Origin: Candidatus Cottocaccamicrobium excrementipullorum
Lineage (GTDB): Bacteria; Bacillota; Clostridia; Lachnospirales; Lachnospiraceae
Assembly: GCA_018713255.1 (NCBI GenBank)
Contig: DVFL01000039.1
Coordinates: forward strand, 32,521-96,520
Reading direction: 5' to 3'
DNA: 64,000 nt
Positions 35,127 through 43,873 of this stretch are shown here, piece by piece; within the stretch, counting starts at the first letter, position 1; each line of letters opens with the position of its first letter. The position numbers and the translations under genes were made by a program. The notes under the pieces were generated by a model. It was not told where the DNA came from. It saw only the letters and a program-made list of their open reading frames with translations, and did not search any database.

Positions 35127-36503
35127 TTAATGATCCAGAAGGGCTTTTCCCTTTCTGCAGTACTCCTTCATCTCTTGTTCAGGAACCATGCTTCCTCCTG
35201 TGGCCCAGATAAGCTGTGTGCCGGAGGATACATGCTTTTCTAGTCCCTGCTTCATCAATAACTCCTGCATTCTTGGAGATTCAGCCAAAAGTACCGGTCC
35301 CCAGGCCCCTGCCAGGGCGCTGGGCTCCAGATATAGCTTTTCCCGGTCTGCCATCAGCGCCAGAAGCTGATACATCCTCTCATCACTAAGAGAATAACAG
35401 CCGTCCATAAAGGGCCTCATCAATTCTCCAACGAATCCAGAGGGCCGGCCTACTGCCAGGCCGTCTGCTGCGGTCCGGTTATCTATGCCGAAATCCTGAA
35501 CGCTTACCCGGCTATTCTCTCCGGTAGCCATTCCCAGCATCATACAGCAGGAATGCGTAGGCTCTGCAAAGAAACAATGTACGCTGTCGCCAAACACCTG
35601 CTTTAAGCCAAAAGCTACGCCGCCAGGACCGCCGCCCACGCCGCAGGGCAGGTAAACGAAGAGGGGATGCTCCTGATCCACCTGGATTCCCGCCTGCTTA
35701 AACTGCTCTTTAAGCCGCAGCGCTGCCACCGAATATCCCAAAAACAGTGTCCGGGAATTCTCATCATCTACAAAATGGCAATAAGGATCTTTCTCGGCCA
35801 TCTTCCGCCCTTCCTGAACCGCAATGCTGTAATCGGAAGCATACTCCTTCACCGTTACTCCTTTGCTTCTCAGCATGTCCTTCTTCCACTGTCTGGCATC
35901 TGCCGACATATGCACCGTCACCTGAAACCCCATCTTCGCGCTCATGATACCGATAGACAATCCCAGATTGCCAGTAGATCCCACACCAATGGAATACTGC
36001 GAAAACAGCTTTCGGAAAGGCTCGCTGTCAAATACCTGATAATCATCGCCTTCCTTCAGAAGGCCATGACGAAGGGCAATATCCTCTGCCGTCTTTAATA
36101 TCTCATAGATACCTCCTCTGGCTTTAATGGAACCAGAAATAGGAAGATGGCTGTCCAGCTTCACCCAGAGCCTTCCTGGAATCCGAATATTCTCCCGTTC
36201 TTCCAGAACCTGCTTCATTCCGGAAATTTCTTTGAGCGGAGACTCAATGATCCCTCCGGACTTTTCCGTTTCTGGAAAAGCCCTGCGGAGATAAGAGGCG
36301 AACCGCTCCAGCCGCCGTGAGGCATCAAGGATATCCTCCATTCCCAGCTGACAGTCTTCTGCCGCCTCATCAAACGGGAGTTTATCCGGATTAATCCATA
36401 CAGTCTCTTTAAGAGACCGGATTTCCTTTACAATAGGAAATTCTTTTTCCCATTCTTCCCAGTTTTTTCCCATTACCATACAATCAGCATTGTTCATTTT
36501 CAT
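35127..36503 (-). CDS. dsdA: D-serine dehydratase (D-serine ammonia-lyase)
   Basis: A 458-residue fold-type II PLP enzyme. Residues of the cofactor site are readable: the Schiff-base Lys in [14 protein letters not shown], the phosphate-binding loop [13 protein letters not shown] and a glycine-rich [10 protein letters not shown]. The N-terminal helical region ([13 protein letters not shown]) matches DsdA rather than L-serine or threonine enzymes. It converts D-serine to pyruvate and ammonia. It is the last gene of a minus-strand unit with an N-acyl-D-amino-acid deacylase and a GntP permease. Other D-amino acids as substrates are possible. Confidence 0.9.
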   Translation of the reverse strand: MKMNNADCMVMGKNWEEWEKEFPIVKEIRSLKETVWINPDKLPFDEAAEDCQLGMEDILDASRRLERFASYLRRAFPETEKSGGIIESPLKEISGMKQVLEERENIRIPGRLWVKLDSHLPISGSIKARGGIYEILKTAEDIALRHGLLKEGDDYQVFDSEPFRKLFSQYSIGVGSTGNLGLSIGIMSAKMGFQVTVHMSADARQWKKDMLRSKGVTVKEYASDYSIAVQEGRKMAEKDPYCHFVDDENSRTLFLGYSVAALRLKEQFKQAGIQVDQEHPLFVYLPCGVGGGPGGVAFGLKQVFGDSVHCFFAEPTHSCCMMLGMATGENSRVSVQDFGIDNRTAADGLAVGRPSGFVGELMRPFMDGCYSLSDERMYQLLALMADREKLYLEPSALAGAWGPVLLAESPRMQELLMKQGLEKHVSSGTQLIWATGGSMVPEQEMKEYCRKGKALLDH

Positions 36504-36549
36504 TTATTTCCTTTACTCATACTGGTTTTGCCAGCCGGATGCCCGGCCA

Positions 36550-37923
36550 TTAAAACATACCAGGCAAAGTCTGACAGAACATGTTTAAAATTAATACTAC
36601 AATAAAACCGGTGATACTGGCAAGTGTTGTCGGATAAGTCGTGGCCACAAATGCCTCCTTTACCGTCAAATTGCTGTATCTTGCCGGCAGCCAGAACGCT
36701 GCATCAGTAGGAAGAGTGAGACCGACTGTACCCACACAAATCGCCAGTCCCACCGTAACCGGAGACATTCCCATGGCAGTTACCATAGGCCCTACGATCG
36801 AAACCGTCGTCAGCATAGCAACGGTAGCAGATCCTACTGCTGCCCGGATAATCATCGCCAGCACGAAGGCAAGGAAAATGACCGGAATGTTCATGCTGGA
36901 TAAAAGCTGCACCAGGGCATCCCCAAGTCCGCTGGCCTGAAGGATGGCGCCAAAGCAGTTTCCGCAGCCGATTACCATAAGGATATTTCCCATGGAATCC
37001 GATACCTTATCAATATAATTCCACAACGTGGGACTTACAGATGGGGTCAGATACTTGCGAAGCACAATGCCGGATACCATCATGGCAATAAACAGCGCTA
37101 CGTTATTGTCGCCTGCAAAGGTAAAAATCATATTCAGCATATTATCCGCCGGAAGCACAATACTGCACACAGACTTAATAATAATCAGGATGATAGGCAA
37201 AGCAATCAGCCCCAGAGTTAATCCGGCAGATGGTTTTTCGGGATCTGCTTTTAACAGCTCATCATTCTCCAGCAATTCCTTGGCCTGAGCCTTGGCATCT
37301 GCTTCTTCTGCCGAAGTAAGCCGCCGGTTTAATATATTGGCATACTGCCAGCCGCACAGCAGACTGGCCGGAAGAGAAACAATAATGCCGTAAATAATAA
37401 ACCATCCCACATTAGCACCGATCTGTCCTGCCACCGCCAGCGGCCCTGGGGTAGGCGCTACCACGCAGTGCGTCAGCAGAAGTCCGGTAAACAGCGCTGC
37501 CACATAAGCCATAGTTTTCTTTTTGGTCAGTCTCTGAAGACTGGTAACCAGAGGACTTAAGGTAATATAGGCGGATCCGAAATATACAGGAATGGATACA
37601 ATGAAACCTGCCAGATTAAGGGCCAGCATATCATTTTTCTTTCCAAAGGTCCGCAGAAGACCTTTAGCCATCTCCTCCATCCCGCCGGAATCTCCCAGCA
37701 TCATCCCAAAGATGCCGCCAAAGAGGATCAGCAGGCCAATGCTGGACATAATACTTCCGAATCCATTGGTAATGGTGGTTGTGGCCTCCGTGAGAGGCAT
37801 CCCGCAGAGCACAGCCATAATCACTGCGCAGACAAACAAGGAAACACCTGGACTTACCTTAAACACAATCAGGGAAACCAGAAGAATCACCATCGTAATT
37901 ACAAATGCCAGCAATACATTCAT
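36550..37923 (-). CDS. GntP-family permease
   Basis: A 457-residue membrane protein with about 12 hydrophobic segments, of the GntP family (gluconate, idonate and D-serine transporters). It contains family stretches such as VVAPTPGPLAVAGQIG and AAVGSATVAMLTTVSIVGP. Its position between the N-acyl-D-amino-acid deacylase and D-serine dehydratase genes suggests a DsdX-like role in D-amino-acid or N-acyl-D-amino-acid uptake. Start at 37923 with AGGAGAAGG upstream. Confidence 0.92.
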   Translation of the reverse strand: MNVLLAFVITMVILLVSLIVFKVSPGVSLFVCAVIMAVLCGMPLTEATTTITNGFGSIMSSIGLLILFGGIFGMMLGDSGGMEEMAKGLLRTFGKKNDMLALNLAGFIVSIPVYFGSAYITLSPLVTSLQRLTKKKTMAYVAALFTGLLLTHCVVAPTPGPLAVAGQIGANVGWFIIYGIIVSLPASLLCGWQYANILNRRLTSAEEADAKAQAKELLENDELLKADPEKPSAGLTLGLIALPIILIIIKSVCSIVLPADNMLNMIFTFAGDNNVALFIAMMVSGIVLRKYLTPSVSPTLWNYIDKVSDSMGNILMVIGCGNCFGAILQASGLGDALVQLLSSMNIPVIFLAFVLAMIIRAAVGSATVAMLTTVSIVGPMVTAMGMSPVTVGLAICVGTVGLTLPTDAAFWLPARYSNLTVKEAFVATTYPTTLASITGFIVVLILNMFCQTLPGMF

Positions 37924-37936
37924 ACCTTCTCCTCCT

Positions 37937-39529
37937 TCATGCGTTATGTCGGATCAGCCGTCCAGGCATTGCTCCGGTAAACTCTTTGTCATGATATACC
38001 AGCTGTCCATTTACAAAAACATAGTCCAGCCCTTCCGTAATGCTGTTTGAATTTCGATAGGTGGCCGTATCTCTAAACCGTTCCTCATCAAAAATCAAAA
38101 TATCCGCGTCATAGCCATTCCTAATCAGCCCTTTGTTCTTTACCAGGAGATACTCCGCAGTCAGCCCAGTCATCTTATGGATAGCCTGCTCCAGGGTAAG
38201 AATACCTTTCTCTTTTACAAAATAAGTGATGGTATGGGGGAAGGTTCCGCTGGCCCTAGGATGTCCTTTCTCCTTCCAGCTTCTGGTAAGGCCGTCGCTT
38301 CCAACTACGCAGTAGGGATCCTGGATGATTTCGCACACATCTTCATCGCACATACTGCTGTAAACACCGCCGGTTTCACAATTATTTGCCACACACAGAT
38401 CAAAAAAAGCCTCCCATGGATCCTTTCCAATTTCCTGAGCATATTCCGTAATGAATTTCCCTTCTGCATCCGAGGTCTTAGGAGAAGAATAAACATATAC
38501 CCCGCTCCATCCCCCTGCATTCAAATAGTAATTATCATACGGTGTATTCGGATCCTCCATCTCAGCTCTCAGCTTTTTACGAAATTCCTGATCTTTAAGC
38601 TTCTCCGTCATGGAACTGAATCCATTTTCAAAGTACCACGGCGGCATGCAGGCATTTAACGTAGTCATATTGCATGTGTATGGATACTGATCACAAATTA
38701 CTTGAATTCCTTCTGCTCTGGCCTCATGAATCAGGCCTAACGTCTCTTTCTGCTTTCCCCAATTAGGTTTGCCCAGCATCTTATGATGAGAAATATCCAC
38801 CCGCACACCGGCCTGACGGCCCACATTGATCGTTTCTTTCACCGCCGCTACAATTTCATTCGATTCATTCCGCATATGGCTGGCATAGATGCCGTCATAA
38901 GGAGCAATCACCTTAGCCAGCTCAATAATTTCCTTTTCCTCTGCATAACAGCTGGGCGTATAGATCAAACCAGTGGAAAATCCCGCAGCTCCGCTTTCCA
39001 TGGCATCTCGCAAAATCCCCTTCATCTTTTCTAATTCCTGCTCTGTAGAGGGACGATTTTCCATGCCCATCACCGCAATCCGCAGACTGCTGTGGCCAAT
39101 GTACATTTTCATATTTGCTGTCATGGGCTGACGGTCCGCATATTCCAAAAAGCGCTGAAAGCTGGTAAATTCCTTCATTTCATCTGGGAAAAACGTAGTT
39201 CCCATTGACAGCATATTCTGAATATCTGTTAGATTCTTTTCTGAAACAGGGGCTAGTGATAAGCCGCACTGACCAGTGATTTCAGTGGTAACTCCCTGGG
39301 TTGTTTTAAATAAATGAGCGTCCTCTGAACCCAAAATCAAATCTCCATGGGAATGGGCATCAATAAATCCCGGGCAAACAACCCGTCCGTCAGCATCAAT
39401 CACCTGCTTTGCCGCCTCGCTGCCTTCAGCTATACAAATCTTCCCATTTTCAATCCCCACATTTCCGGCATACGCCGGTGTTCCGCTTCCGTCGATTATC
39501 TTGGCATTTTTAATTAAAACATCCAACAT
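37937..39529 (-). CDS. N-acyl-D-amino-acid deacylase (amidohydrolase family)
   Basis: A 530-residue metal-dependent amidohydrolase. Motifs in order: GFIDAHSHGDLIL with metal-binding His residues, the substrate-side HSSLR, YASHMRNES, DISHHKMLG and the catalytic Asp in VVGSDGLT. The family removes acyl groups from N-acyl-D-amino acids to release free D-amino acids. ATG at 39529 is chosen (GAGGAG 7 nt upstream). The first gene of the D-amino-acid unit, 13 bp before the GntP permease gene, divergent from an XRE-cupin regulator. Confidence 0.93.
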   Translation of the reverse strand: MLDVLIKNAKIIDGSGTPAYAGNVGIENGKICIAEGSEAAKQVIDADGRVVCPGFIDAHSHGDLILGSEDAHLFKTTQGVTTEITGQCGLSLAPVSEKNLTDIQNMLSMGTTFFPDEMKEFTSFQRFLEYADRQPMTANMKMYIGHSSLRIAVMGMENRPSTEQELEKMKGILRDAMESGAAGFSTGLIYTPSCYAEEKEIIELAKVIAPYDGIYASHMRNESNEIVAAVKETINVGRQAGVRVDISHHKMLGKPNWGKQKETLGLIHEARAEGIQVICDQYPYTCNMTTLNACMPPWYFENGFSSMTEKLKDQEFRKKLRAEMEDPNTPYDNYYLNAGGWSGVYVYSSPKTSDAEGKFITEYAQEIGKDPWEAFFDLCVANNCETGGVYSSMCDEDVCEIIQDPYCVVGSDGLTRSWKEKGHPRASGTFPHTITYFVKEKGILTLEQAIHKMTGLTAEYLLVKNKGLIRNGYDADILIFDEERFRDTATYRNSNSITEGLDYVFVNGQLVYHDKEFTGAMPGRLIRHNA

Positions 39530-39569
39530 ACGCAAACTCCTCTCCAAACCAGCCTAACAGATTCTTTAT

Positions 39570-39603
39570 CTAATTCCGGAATTAGTGTTAAGTATAACTT
39601 AAC
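39570..39603. promoter_or_regulatory. Candidate operators upstream of the D-amino-acid operon
   Basis: A perfect 16-bp palindrome CTAATTCCGGAATTAG (39570-39585) followed by GTTAAG-N5-CTTAAC (39587-39603), 41-74 bp upstream of the deacylase start. A minus-strand TATACT (-10) lies at 39591-39596, so a protein bound here would overlap the promoter. Likely target of the divergent XRE-cupin regulator; not proven. Confidence 0.55.
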
Positions 39604-39833
39604 ATTTTGAAGATGAAATGTCAATATATATTTTAATTTCTATTCATTGTTTTTATAATATTTACCTATTTATTCATAATTTTCTCATTTTATTTCATTT
39701 ATCCAGAAATAGCTCCGCTAAATTTGTTTATTAAAAATAATCATTTTTAATTTTATTTGAACAATATATTCTTTTTCTACTTCTGCACGCAATACAACCT
39801 GCACCTTCGTCCCATTCTCACAGCAAGACTTGT

Positions 39834-39862
39834 TTCCCAAAAAGGAGAAAATATGATATACT
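39834..39862 (+). promoter_or_regulatory. Promoter of the XRE-cupin regulator gene
   Basis: TTCCCA (39834-39839), 17 bp, TATACT (39857-39862). A small inverted repeat AAGCA-TATT-TGCTT (39869-39882) lies just after the expected start and could be an autoregulatory site. The remaining AT-rich part of the 39604-39833 gap shows nothing else. Confidence 0.5.
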
Positions 39863-39914
39863 GTCCACAAGCATATTTGCTTACTGTATTTATCAGGAAA
39901 GGAGCATCCTTATT

Positions 39915-40469
39915 TTGGAGGATCTAAATATTGGGAAAAAAATACAATCCCTCAGAACACAAAACAAAATTTCTGTCCGCAAGCTCTCCTCTCTTGCTGG
40001 AATTACTCCATCTATGCTCAGCCAAATTGAAAATGAGCAGGTGAATCCTTCCATCAACACCTTGCGGGCCATTGCTGCTGCATTAAACGCCCCGCTCTAT
40101 CATTTTTTCCAGGAAGATTCCGATGATCAGCCTGTGGTAACTCCAGATGCTCGAAAAACCATTGGCCGAAAAGATGAGCCCGATGTGATTTACGAACTTC
40201 TGACTCCAGATACCCGTGGAAGCATCGAATTCTGTATGATGGTTATTCCTCCCTGCAGCAGTTCAAACTCTTCCCCCAGAAGCCATACCGGGGAGGAGGT
40301 CGCTTTTTTTTACTCTGGTGAATCGGTAGAACTGGAAATGGATTCCAGGCATTTCACCCTCCGCCAGGGAGACAGCGTCAGAATTCCTCCCAGAACCGCT
40401 CATATCTGGCATAATCATGGCAATACCCCAGTTCAGGTAATTTTTGCCATTACCCCGCCTTCTTTCTGA
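39915..40469 (+). CDS. XRE-family regulator with C-terminal cupin domain
   Basis: A 184-residue regulator: helix-turn-helix in residues ~5-60 (KISVRKLSSLAGITPSMLSQ, NEQVNPSINTLRAIA) and a cupin sensor in ~105-180 (HTGEEVAFFYSGESVELEM, then DSVRIPPRTAHIWHNHG with metal-type His residues). This family often controls adjacent amino-acid or polyamine catabolism genes, here the divergent D-amino-acid unit. Start is TTG at 39915; AAAGGAG lies ~10 nt upstream. No other gene follows in its unit. Confidence 0.9.
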   Translation: MEDLNIGKKIQSLRTQNKISVRKLSSLAGITPSMLSQIENEQVNPSINTLRAIAAALNAPLYHFFQEDSDDQPVVTPDARKTIGRKDEPDVIYELLTPDTRGSIEFCMMVIPPCSSSNSSPRSHTGEEVAFFYSGESVELEMDSRHFTLRQGDSVRIPPRTAHIWHNHGNTPVQVIFAITPPSF

Positions 40470-40502
40470 TTCTATATTAGCATCAGCGTTTGGGCGCACA
40501 TG

Positions 40503-40553
40503 AAAAAAGTGCTGCAAAATCATCGGTTATGGATGATTTTGCAGCACTTTTCT
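40503..40553. terminator. Bidirectional terminator between XRE-cupin and MATE genes
   Basis: A 19-bp stem (AAAGTGCTGCAAAATCATC and complement) with a 7-nt loop, A/T runs on both sides, between convergent genes. Confidence 0.9.
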
Positions 40554-40561
40554 TTATTACT

Positions 40562-41899
40562 CTACCCTTTTCTAACATATTTTTCTGTCCTGTCTTTTTT
40601 CTTTGCAAAGCCATACAGGACTCCGCCTAAAACGCAAACCAGAAATTCCGTTGCAGGAAACGCACACCATACGCCGGTCATTCCAGCGATCTGCGCCAGA
40701 ATGCAGGCTGCAGGAATAATTACCACAAATCCTCGAAGCACAGAAATAATATGAGCAGGCAGCGCAAATTCTGTAGACGTAAAATACACCGATAAGATAA
40801 TATTCAGCCCCGCAAACACACAGCCTGTAAAGTAAATCCTGAGTCCTCCCGCCGCAATAGACTGAAGAGTTTCATTTTTCTCACTGTTGAACACCAGAGC
40901 AATGGGATCTGCTCCCCAGAAAACCACAGCGTATACCACAGCAGAAATCAAAACCGCTGCCGCTGCCGCGTAATAAAACACCGACTCCACTTCTCTTTTT
41001 CGTCCTGCTCCGTAATTCCGGCTTAACAGCGGCTGGATTCCCTGGGCAATTCCTGTATAAATCGCGATCACAACCAGAGACAGATTAGCAATTACTCCAT
41101 AAGCAGCCACCCCTGTATTTCCCGCCAGCCTTAAAATTAAGAGATTAAAGACAATAATCACAATTCCTGAGGATACCTCCGTAATCAAAGAAGGAAGTCC
41201 TCCCGATACGATCTGCCCCAGAATTTTAAGCCTCAATGAACAGCGAACGGGATGAAACTGATTTTTCTTCCGGATAAAATAGGGGGATAAAATCAATATG
41301 CTGATCAACGGAGCAAACCCAGTGGCCAGAACCGCTCCAAAAATCCCCATTTCCAAAGGAAAAATAAAAATGTAATCCAGCACCACATTGGACAAACTCC
41401 CTACGATCATGGCGGTCATAGAACGCTGAGGCGCTCCATCATTGCGGACGAAACAAAGAAGCAGATTGTTCATCATAAACATGGGAGAAAATAAAAGAAT
41501 TACCTGAAGATAAATCCGGCTCATCTGAAACACAGTTTCGTCTGCTCCCAGCATTGCTGCAATCTGTTCAGAGGCAAAAAGTCCCAAAAGGAAAAACACA
41601 GCCGCCAGGCATGCAGTAAGAATAAGGCCATGAGTAAATACCTGATCAGCTCTCTTCTCCTGTTTCTGGCTTTTTAAAATAGAATAACGGATCCCGCTTC
41701 CCATTCCGATCATCAATCCGCTCCCATTAATAAAATTATAAACGGGTATCGCCAGATTAAGAGCAGCCAGTCCCTTAGCTCCAAGGCCCTTGGATACAAA
41801 AAACGTATCCGCCAGAATATAACAGGACAGGCCGATCATCCCCATTACATTTAATGAAGTATACCGTAAAAATTCCCGGAAGCAGCGCCTACTATCCAT
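40562..41899 (-). CDS. MATE family efflux transporter
   Basis: A 445-residue membrane protein with 12 predicted spans. Family landmarks include the N-terminal LNVMGMIGLSCYILADTFFV and LAALNLAIPVYNFINGSGLM and the mirrored second half from ~residue 230. It exports cationic drugs or metabolites with Na+ or H+. Its start overlaps the PPOX gene end by 8 bp, so the two are coupled; both share the long leader described separately. Confidence 0.93.
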   Translation of the reverse strand: MDSRRCFREFLRYTSLNVMGMIGLSCYILADTFFVSKGLGAKGLAALNLAIPVYNFINGSGLMIGMGSGIRYSILKSQKQEKRADQVFTHGLILTACLAAVFFLLGLFASEQIAAMLGADETVFQMSRIYLQVILLFSPMFMMNNLLLCFVRNDGAPQRSMTAMIVGSLSNVVLDYIFIFPLEMGIFGAVLATGFAPLISILILSPYFIRKKNQFHPVRCSLRLKILGQIVSGGLPSLITEVSSGIVIIVFNLLILRLAGNTGVAAYGVIANLSLVVIAIYTGIAQGIQPLLSRNYGAGRKREVESVFYYAAAAAVLISAVVYAVVFWGADPIALVFNSEKNETLQSIAAGGLRIYFTGCVFAGLNIILSVYFTSTEFALPAHIISVLRGFVVIIPAACILAQIAGMTGVWCAFPATEFLVCVLGGVLYGFAKKKDRTEKYVRKG

Positions 41900-42404
41900 T
41901 TTGCTGTTTCTCCTTTTCCTTAGTCTTTACCAGCTCGATGGCTTCCTTGCCGCTGATATAATCTGGAACCAGCTCCAGCATGCACAAAGGAGCACACTCC
42001 CGTTCTATGGCTGCCTGACGCGCAGCTTCACTGTCCTCCGGAGCATATTTTACAGCTAAACGCTGGATGGCGCGGCGTTTCTCCTGCTCCTCCTCCAGAA
42101 TCCGGATCTTTCCAAACACAATGACGCTGCAAAAATAAGTGGTATATTCCTCTGGAACCACTTGATCCCGGTCAATTACGCAGAAAGAAACCTTTGCATC
42201 CCGCCGGATAGCATCCAGCTTATGTCCGCTTTTCGCACAATGAAAATAAATGCAGCCATGATCATAGACATAGCTTAAGGGTACTGCATAAGGATAACCA
42301 TCATCCCCAGATACCGCTAAAACTCCTGAAGTTCCCCGGTAAAGCACCTGCTCACATTCTTCTTTGGACAGCATCTGCCGTTTTCTTCTCATTTCTCGAA
42401 ACAT
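41892..42404 (-). CDS. Pyridoxamine 5'-phosphate oxidase-like FMN-binding protein
   Basis: A 170-residue split-barrel flavin-binding protein (NimA/PPOX-like). Features: REMRRKRQMLSKEECEQVL at the start, GVLAVSGDDGYPYAVPLSY and YFHCAKSGHKLDAIRRD. Such proteins bind FMN or F420-type cofactors; the reaction here is unknown, and the family includes 5-nitroimidazole-resistance proteins. ATG at 42404 is chosen, with GGGAGG 7 nt upstream. Coupled to the MATE exporter gene. Confidence 0.88.
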   Translation of the reverse strand: MFREMRRKRQMLSKEECEQVLYRGTSGVLAVSGDDGYPYAVPLSYVYDHGCIYFHCAKSGHKLDAIRRDAKVSFCVIDRDQVVPEEYTTYFCSVIVFGKIRILEEEQEKRRAIQRLAVKYAPEDSEAARQAAIERECAPLCMLELVPDYISGKEAIELVKTKEKEKQQNG

Positions 42405-42496
42405 AACGTACCTCCCATGCAATTTTCTTCGCCGTTCCCAGCGCTTGGAGCCTTCAGAGTTTTGCGCCTGCTGTACACCGATATCAGCCCAAGAGC

Positions 42497-42554
42497 AAAA
42501 ACAGCACCTCTGCTCATTCCTTCTAAGGCCTGACGGAATAGAGACGAGGTGCTG
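42497..42554 (-). terminator. Intrinsic terminator inside the leader of the PPOX-MATE unit
   Basis: On the minus strand CAGCACCTC (42546-42554) pairs with GAGGTGCTG (42502-42510) around an inner ATTCC/GGAAT stem and is followed by TTTTT. It lies 29-81 nt after the predicted transcription start and ~95 nt before the PPOX start codon, an attenuator-like arrangement. Confidence 0.75.
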
Positions 42555-42589
42555 CCCGGCGGCATGCTTTATTTTTTTATTACGGGGCC

Positions 42590-42618
42590 ATTATAATATG
42601 GCTGTTTCAGAAAGTCAA
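42590..42618 (-). promoter_or_regulatory. Promoter of the PPOX-MATE leader
   Basis: On the minus strand TTGACT (42613-42618), 17 bp, TATAAT (42590-42595): a near-consensus sigma-A promoter. Predicted start about 42583, so the leader is ~180 nt. Confidence 0.8.
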
Positions 42619-42684
42619 GACCAACGGCTCAGCCAGCAATTTGCTCTGGCCCTATGAGGCCTTCCTTTTGAATACACTGAATTC

Positions 42685-42722
42685 AGGGGCCGGTGTGACT
42701 CTGCTGCGTCACACCGGCCCCT
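42685..42722. repeat. GC-rich inverted repeat after the HAD gene
   Basis: 15-bp perfect arms AGGGGCCGGTGTGAC (42685-42699) and complement (42708-42722). No T run on either strand; it may still end the HAD transcript. Confidence 0.6.
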
Positions 42723-42765
42723 GCTTGGAACTATCTGTTTCCCCACAGGCCCTTCAGCAAATCTT

Positions 42766-43566
42766 TTATAAATATCGTTCCAAAGCATAAGCAACTCCGG
42801 CCTCATTATTGGACTTCGTCACAAAATCCGCCTTCTCTTTCAACAAAGGAATGGCGTTTCCCATGGCGATTCCTGTCCCTGCTGCCAGAATCATGGGAAG
42901 ATCCAGCTCCTGGTCCCCAAAGGCCACGGTATCCTTAAGATCAATCTGCAGGTTTCGGCAAATCATCCCCAGCGCCCAGCCCTTATCTGCGTGCCGGGGA
43001 AAAATTTCCAGGAAGTTATCTGCGGACCGTGCGGCGGAAATATCCGGCCATGAACGCTTTTTGATATACCGGCTGATGGCCTGGATCTTTTCCGGGCTGG
43101 CGGCAAATAAAAGCTTGCTGGGGCCATTCTCCCCTTTCCACTGCTTCCCAAGCTCCTGGATTTCTGCCCGTTTTGCCCTCTGCCATATGGTCTCCTCTTC
43201 CCGGCGGACAAACTCGTCAACCTCCGTCACAAACCAGTCTTCCCGCCGGAAAATCCATAAGGGCGTATTCATCACTACGGCAATCTCCCGGTAAACCTCC
43301 ATCATGGTGGCCGTACTTAAATACTGCTCGCCTATGCACTGATCTCCCCTGAGGATATATGCTCCTGCATTGCAGGCTTTAATGCAGGAAATGCCCAGCT
43401 CCCGTTCTATGGGGAGCAGAGCCGCCGGCATTCTCCCCGAAGCCAGCGCTACATAAACTCCTCCTTCAGCTGCCTTCCGCAAAGTTGTTTTCACTTCCGG
43501 AAGGATGATTTTCCGGTCATCCAGCAGTGTTCCGTCAACATCCAGGCAAATCAATTTCCATCTCAT
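42766..43566 (-). CDS. HAD-superfamily (Cof-type) phosphatase
   Basis: A 266-residue Cof/HAD-IIB phosphatase: nucleophile motif LDVDGTLLDDRKI at the N-terminus, ALASGRMPAALLP (motif II), a large cap domain and FGDQELDLPMILAAG (motif IV) near residue 210. It dephosphorylates sugar phosphates or related metabolites. Start at 43566, overlapping the preceding small membrane protein gene by 32 bp. No specific substrate can be named. Confidence 0.92.
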   Translation of the reverse strand: MRWKLICLDVDGTLLDDRKIILPEVKTTLRKAAEGGVYVALASGRMPAALLPIERELGISCIKACNAGAYILRGDQCIGEQYLSTATMMEVYREIAVVMNTPLWIFRREDWFVTEVDEFVRREEETIWQRAKRAEIQELGKQWKGENGPSKLLFAASPEKIQAISRYIKKRSWPDISAARSADNFLEIFPRHADKGWALGMICRNLQIDLKDTVAFGDQELDLPMILAAGTGIAMGNAIPLLKEKADFVTKSNNEAGVAYALERYL

Positions 43567-43855
43567 GTTCTGTACATCCTTCCTCCAGTGCATTAAGAAT
43601 TGCCCTTACATTCCTCCTGCCGTTTTTCAGTCCCAGATTAAACACCATGGCGCCGACCAGTCCAGCGACAGCTGCGCCAATTCCCAAAACAATCAAAAGA
43701 GGATGGAGAGCACTTCCCCGGACTCCTCCATAAAAGACCGCCGCTCCAGCGGCAGAAAGGCATAAAGCATACCCTTTCCACCGTGCAATGCGCTTTAACG
43801 CTTCTGTCTGCATCCGGACTTCTCTTGACAACCGGTTTTTCTCTGCTCTATCCAT
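43535..43855 (-). CDS. Small membrane protein (two spans)
   Basis: A 106-residue protein, MDRAEKNRLSREVRMQTE then two hydrophobic segments (YALCLSAAGAAVFYGG and HPLLIVLGIGAAVAGLVG) and a soluble C-terminus. I do not recognise the family. ATG at 43855 is preferred over GTG at 43861 because AGGAGG lies 6 nt upstream. It overlaps the HAD gene and its upstream region abuts the tandem repeat array, so its promoter must lie inside or beyond the array. Confidence 0.75.
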   Translation of the reverse strand: MDRAEKNRLSREVRMQTEALKRIARWKGYALCLSAAGAAVFYGGVRGSALHPLLIVLGIGAAVAGLVGAMVFNLGLKNGRRNVRAILNALEEGCTEHEMEIDLPGC

Positions 43856-43873
43856 TTTCACCCTCCTGAAATT

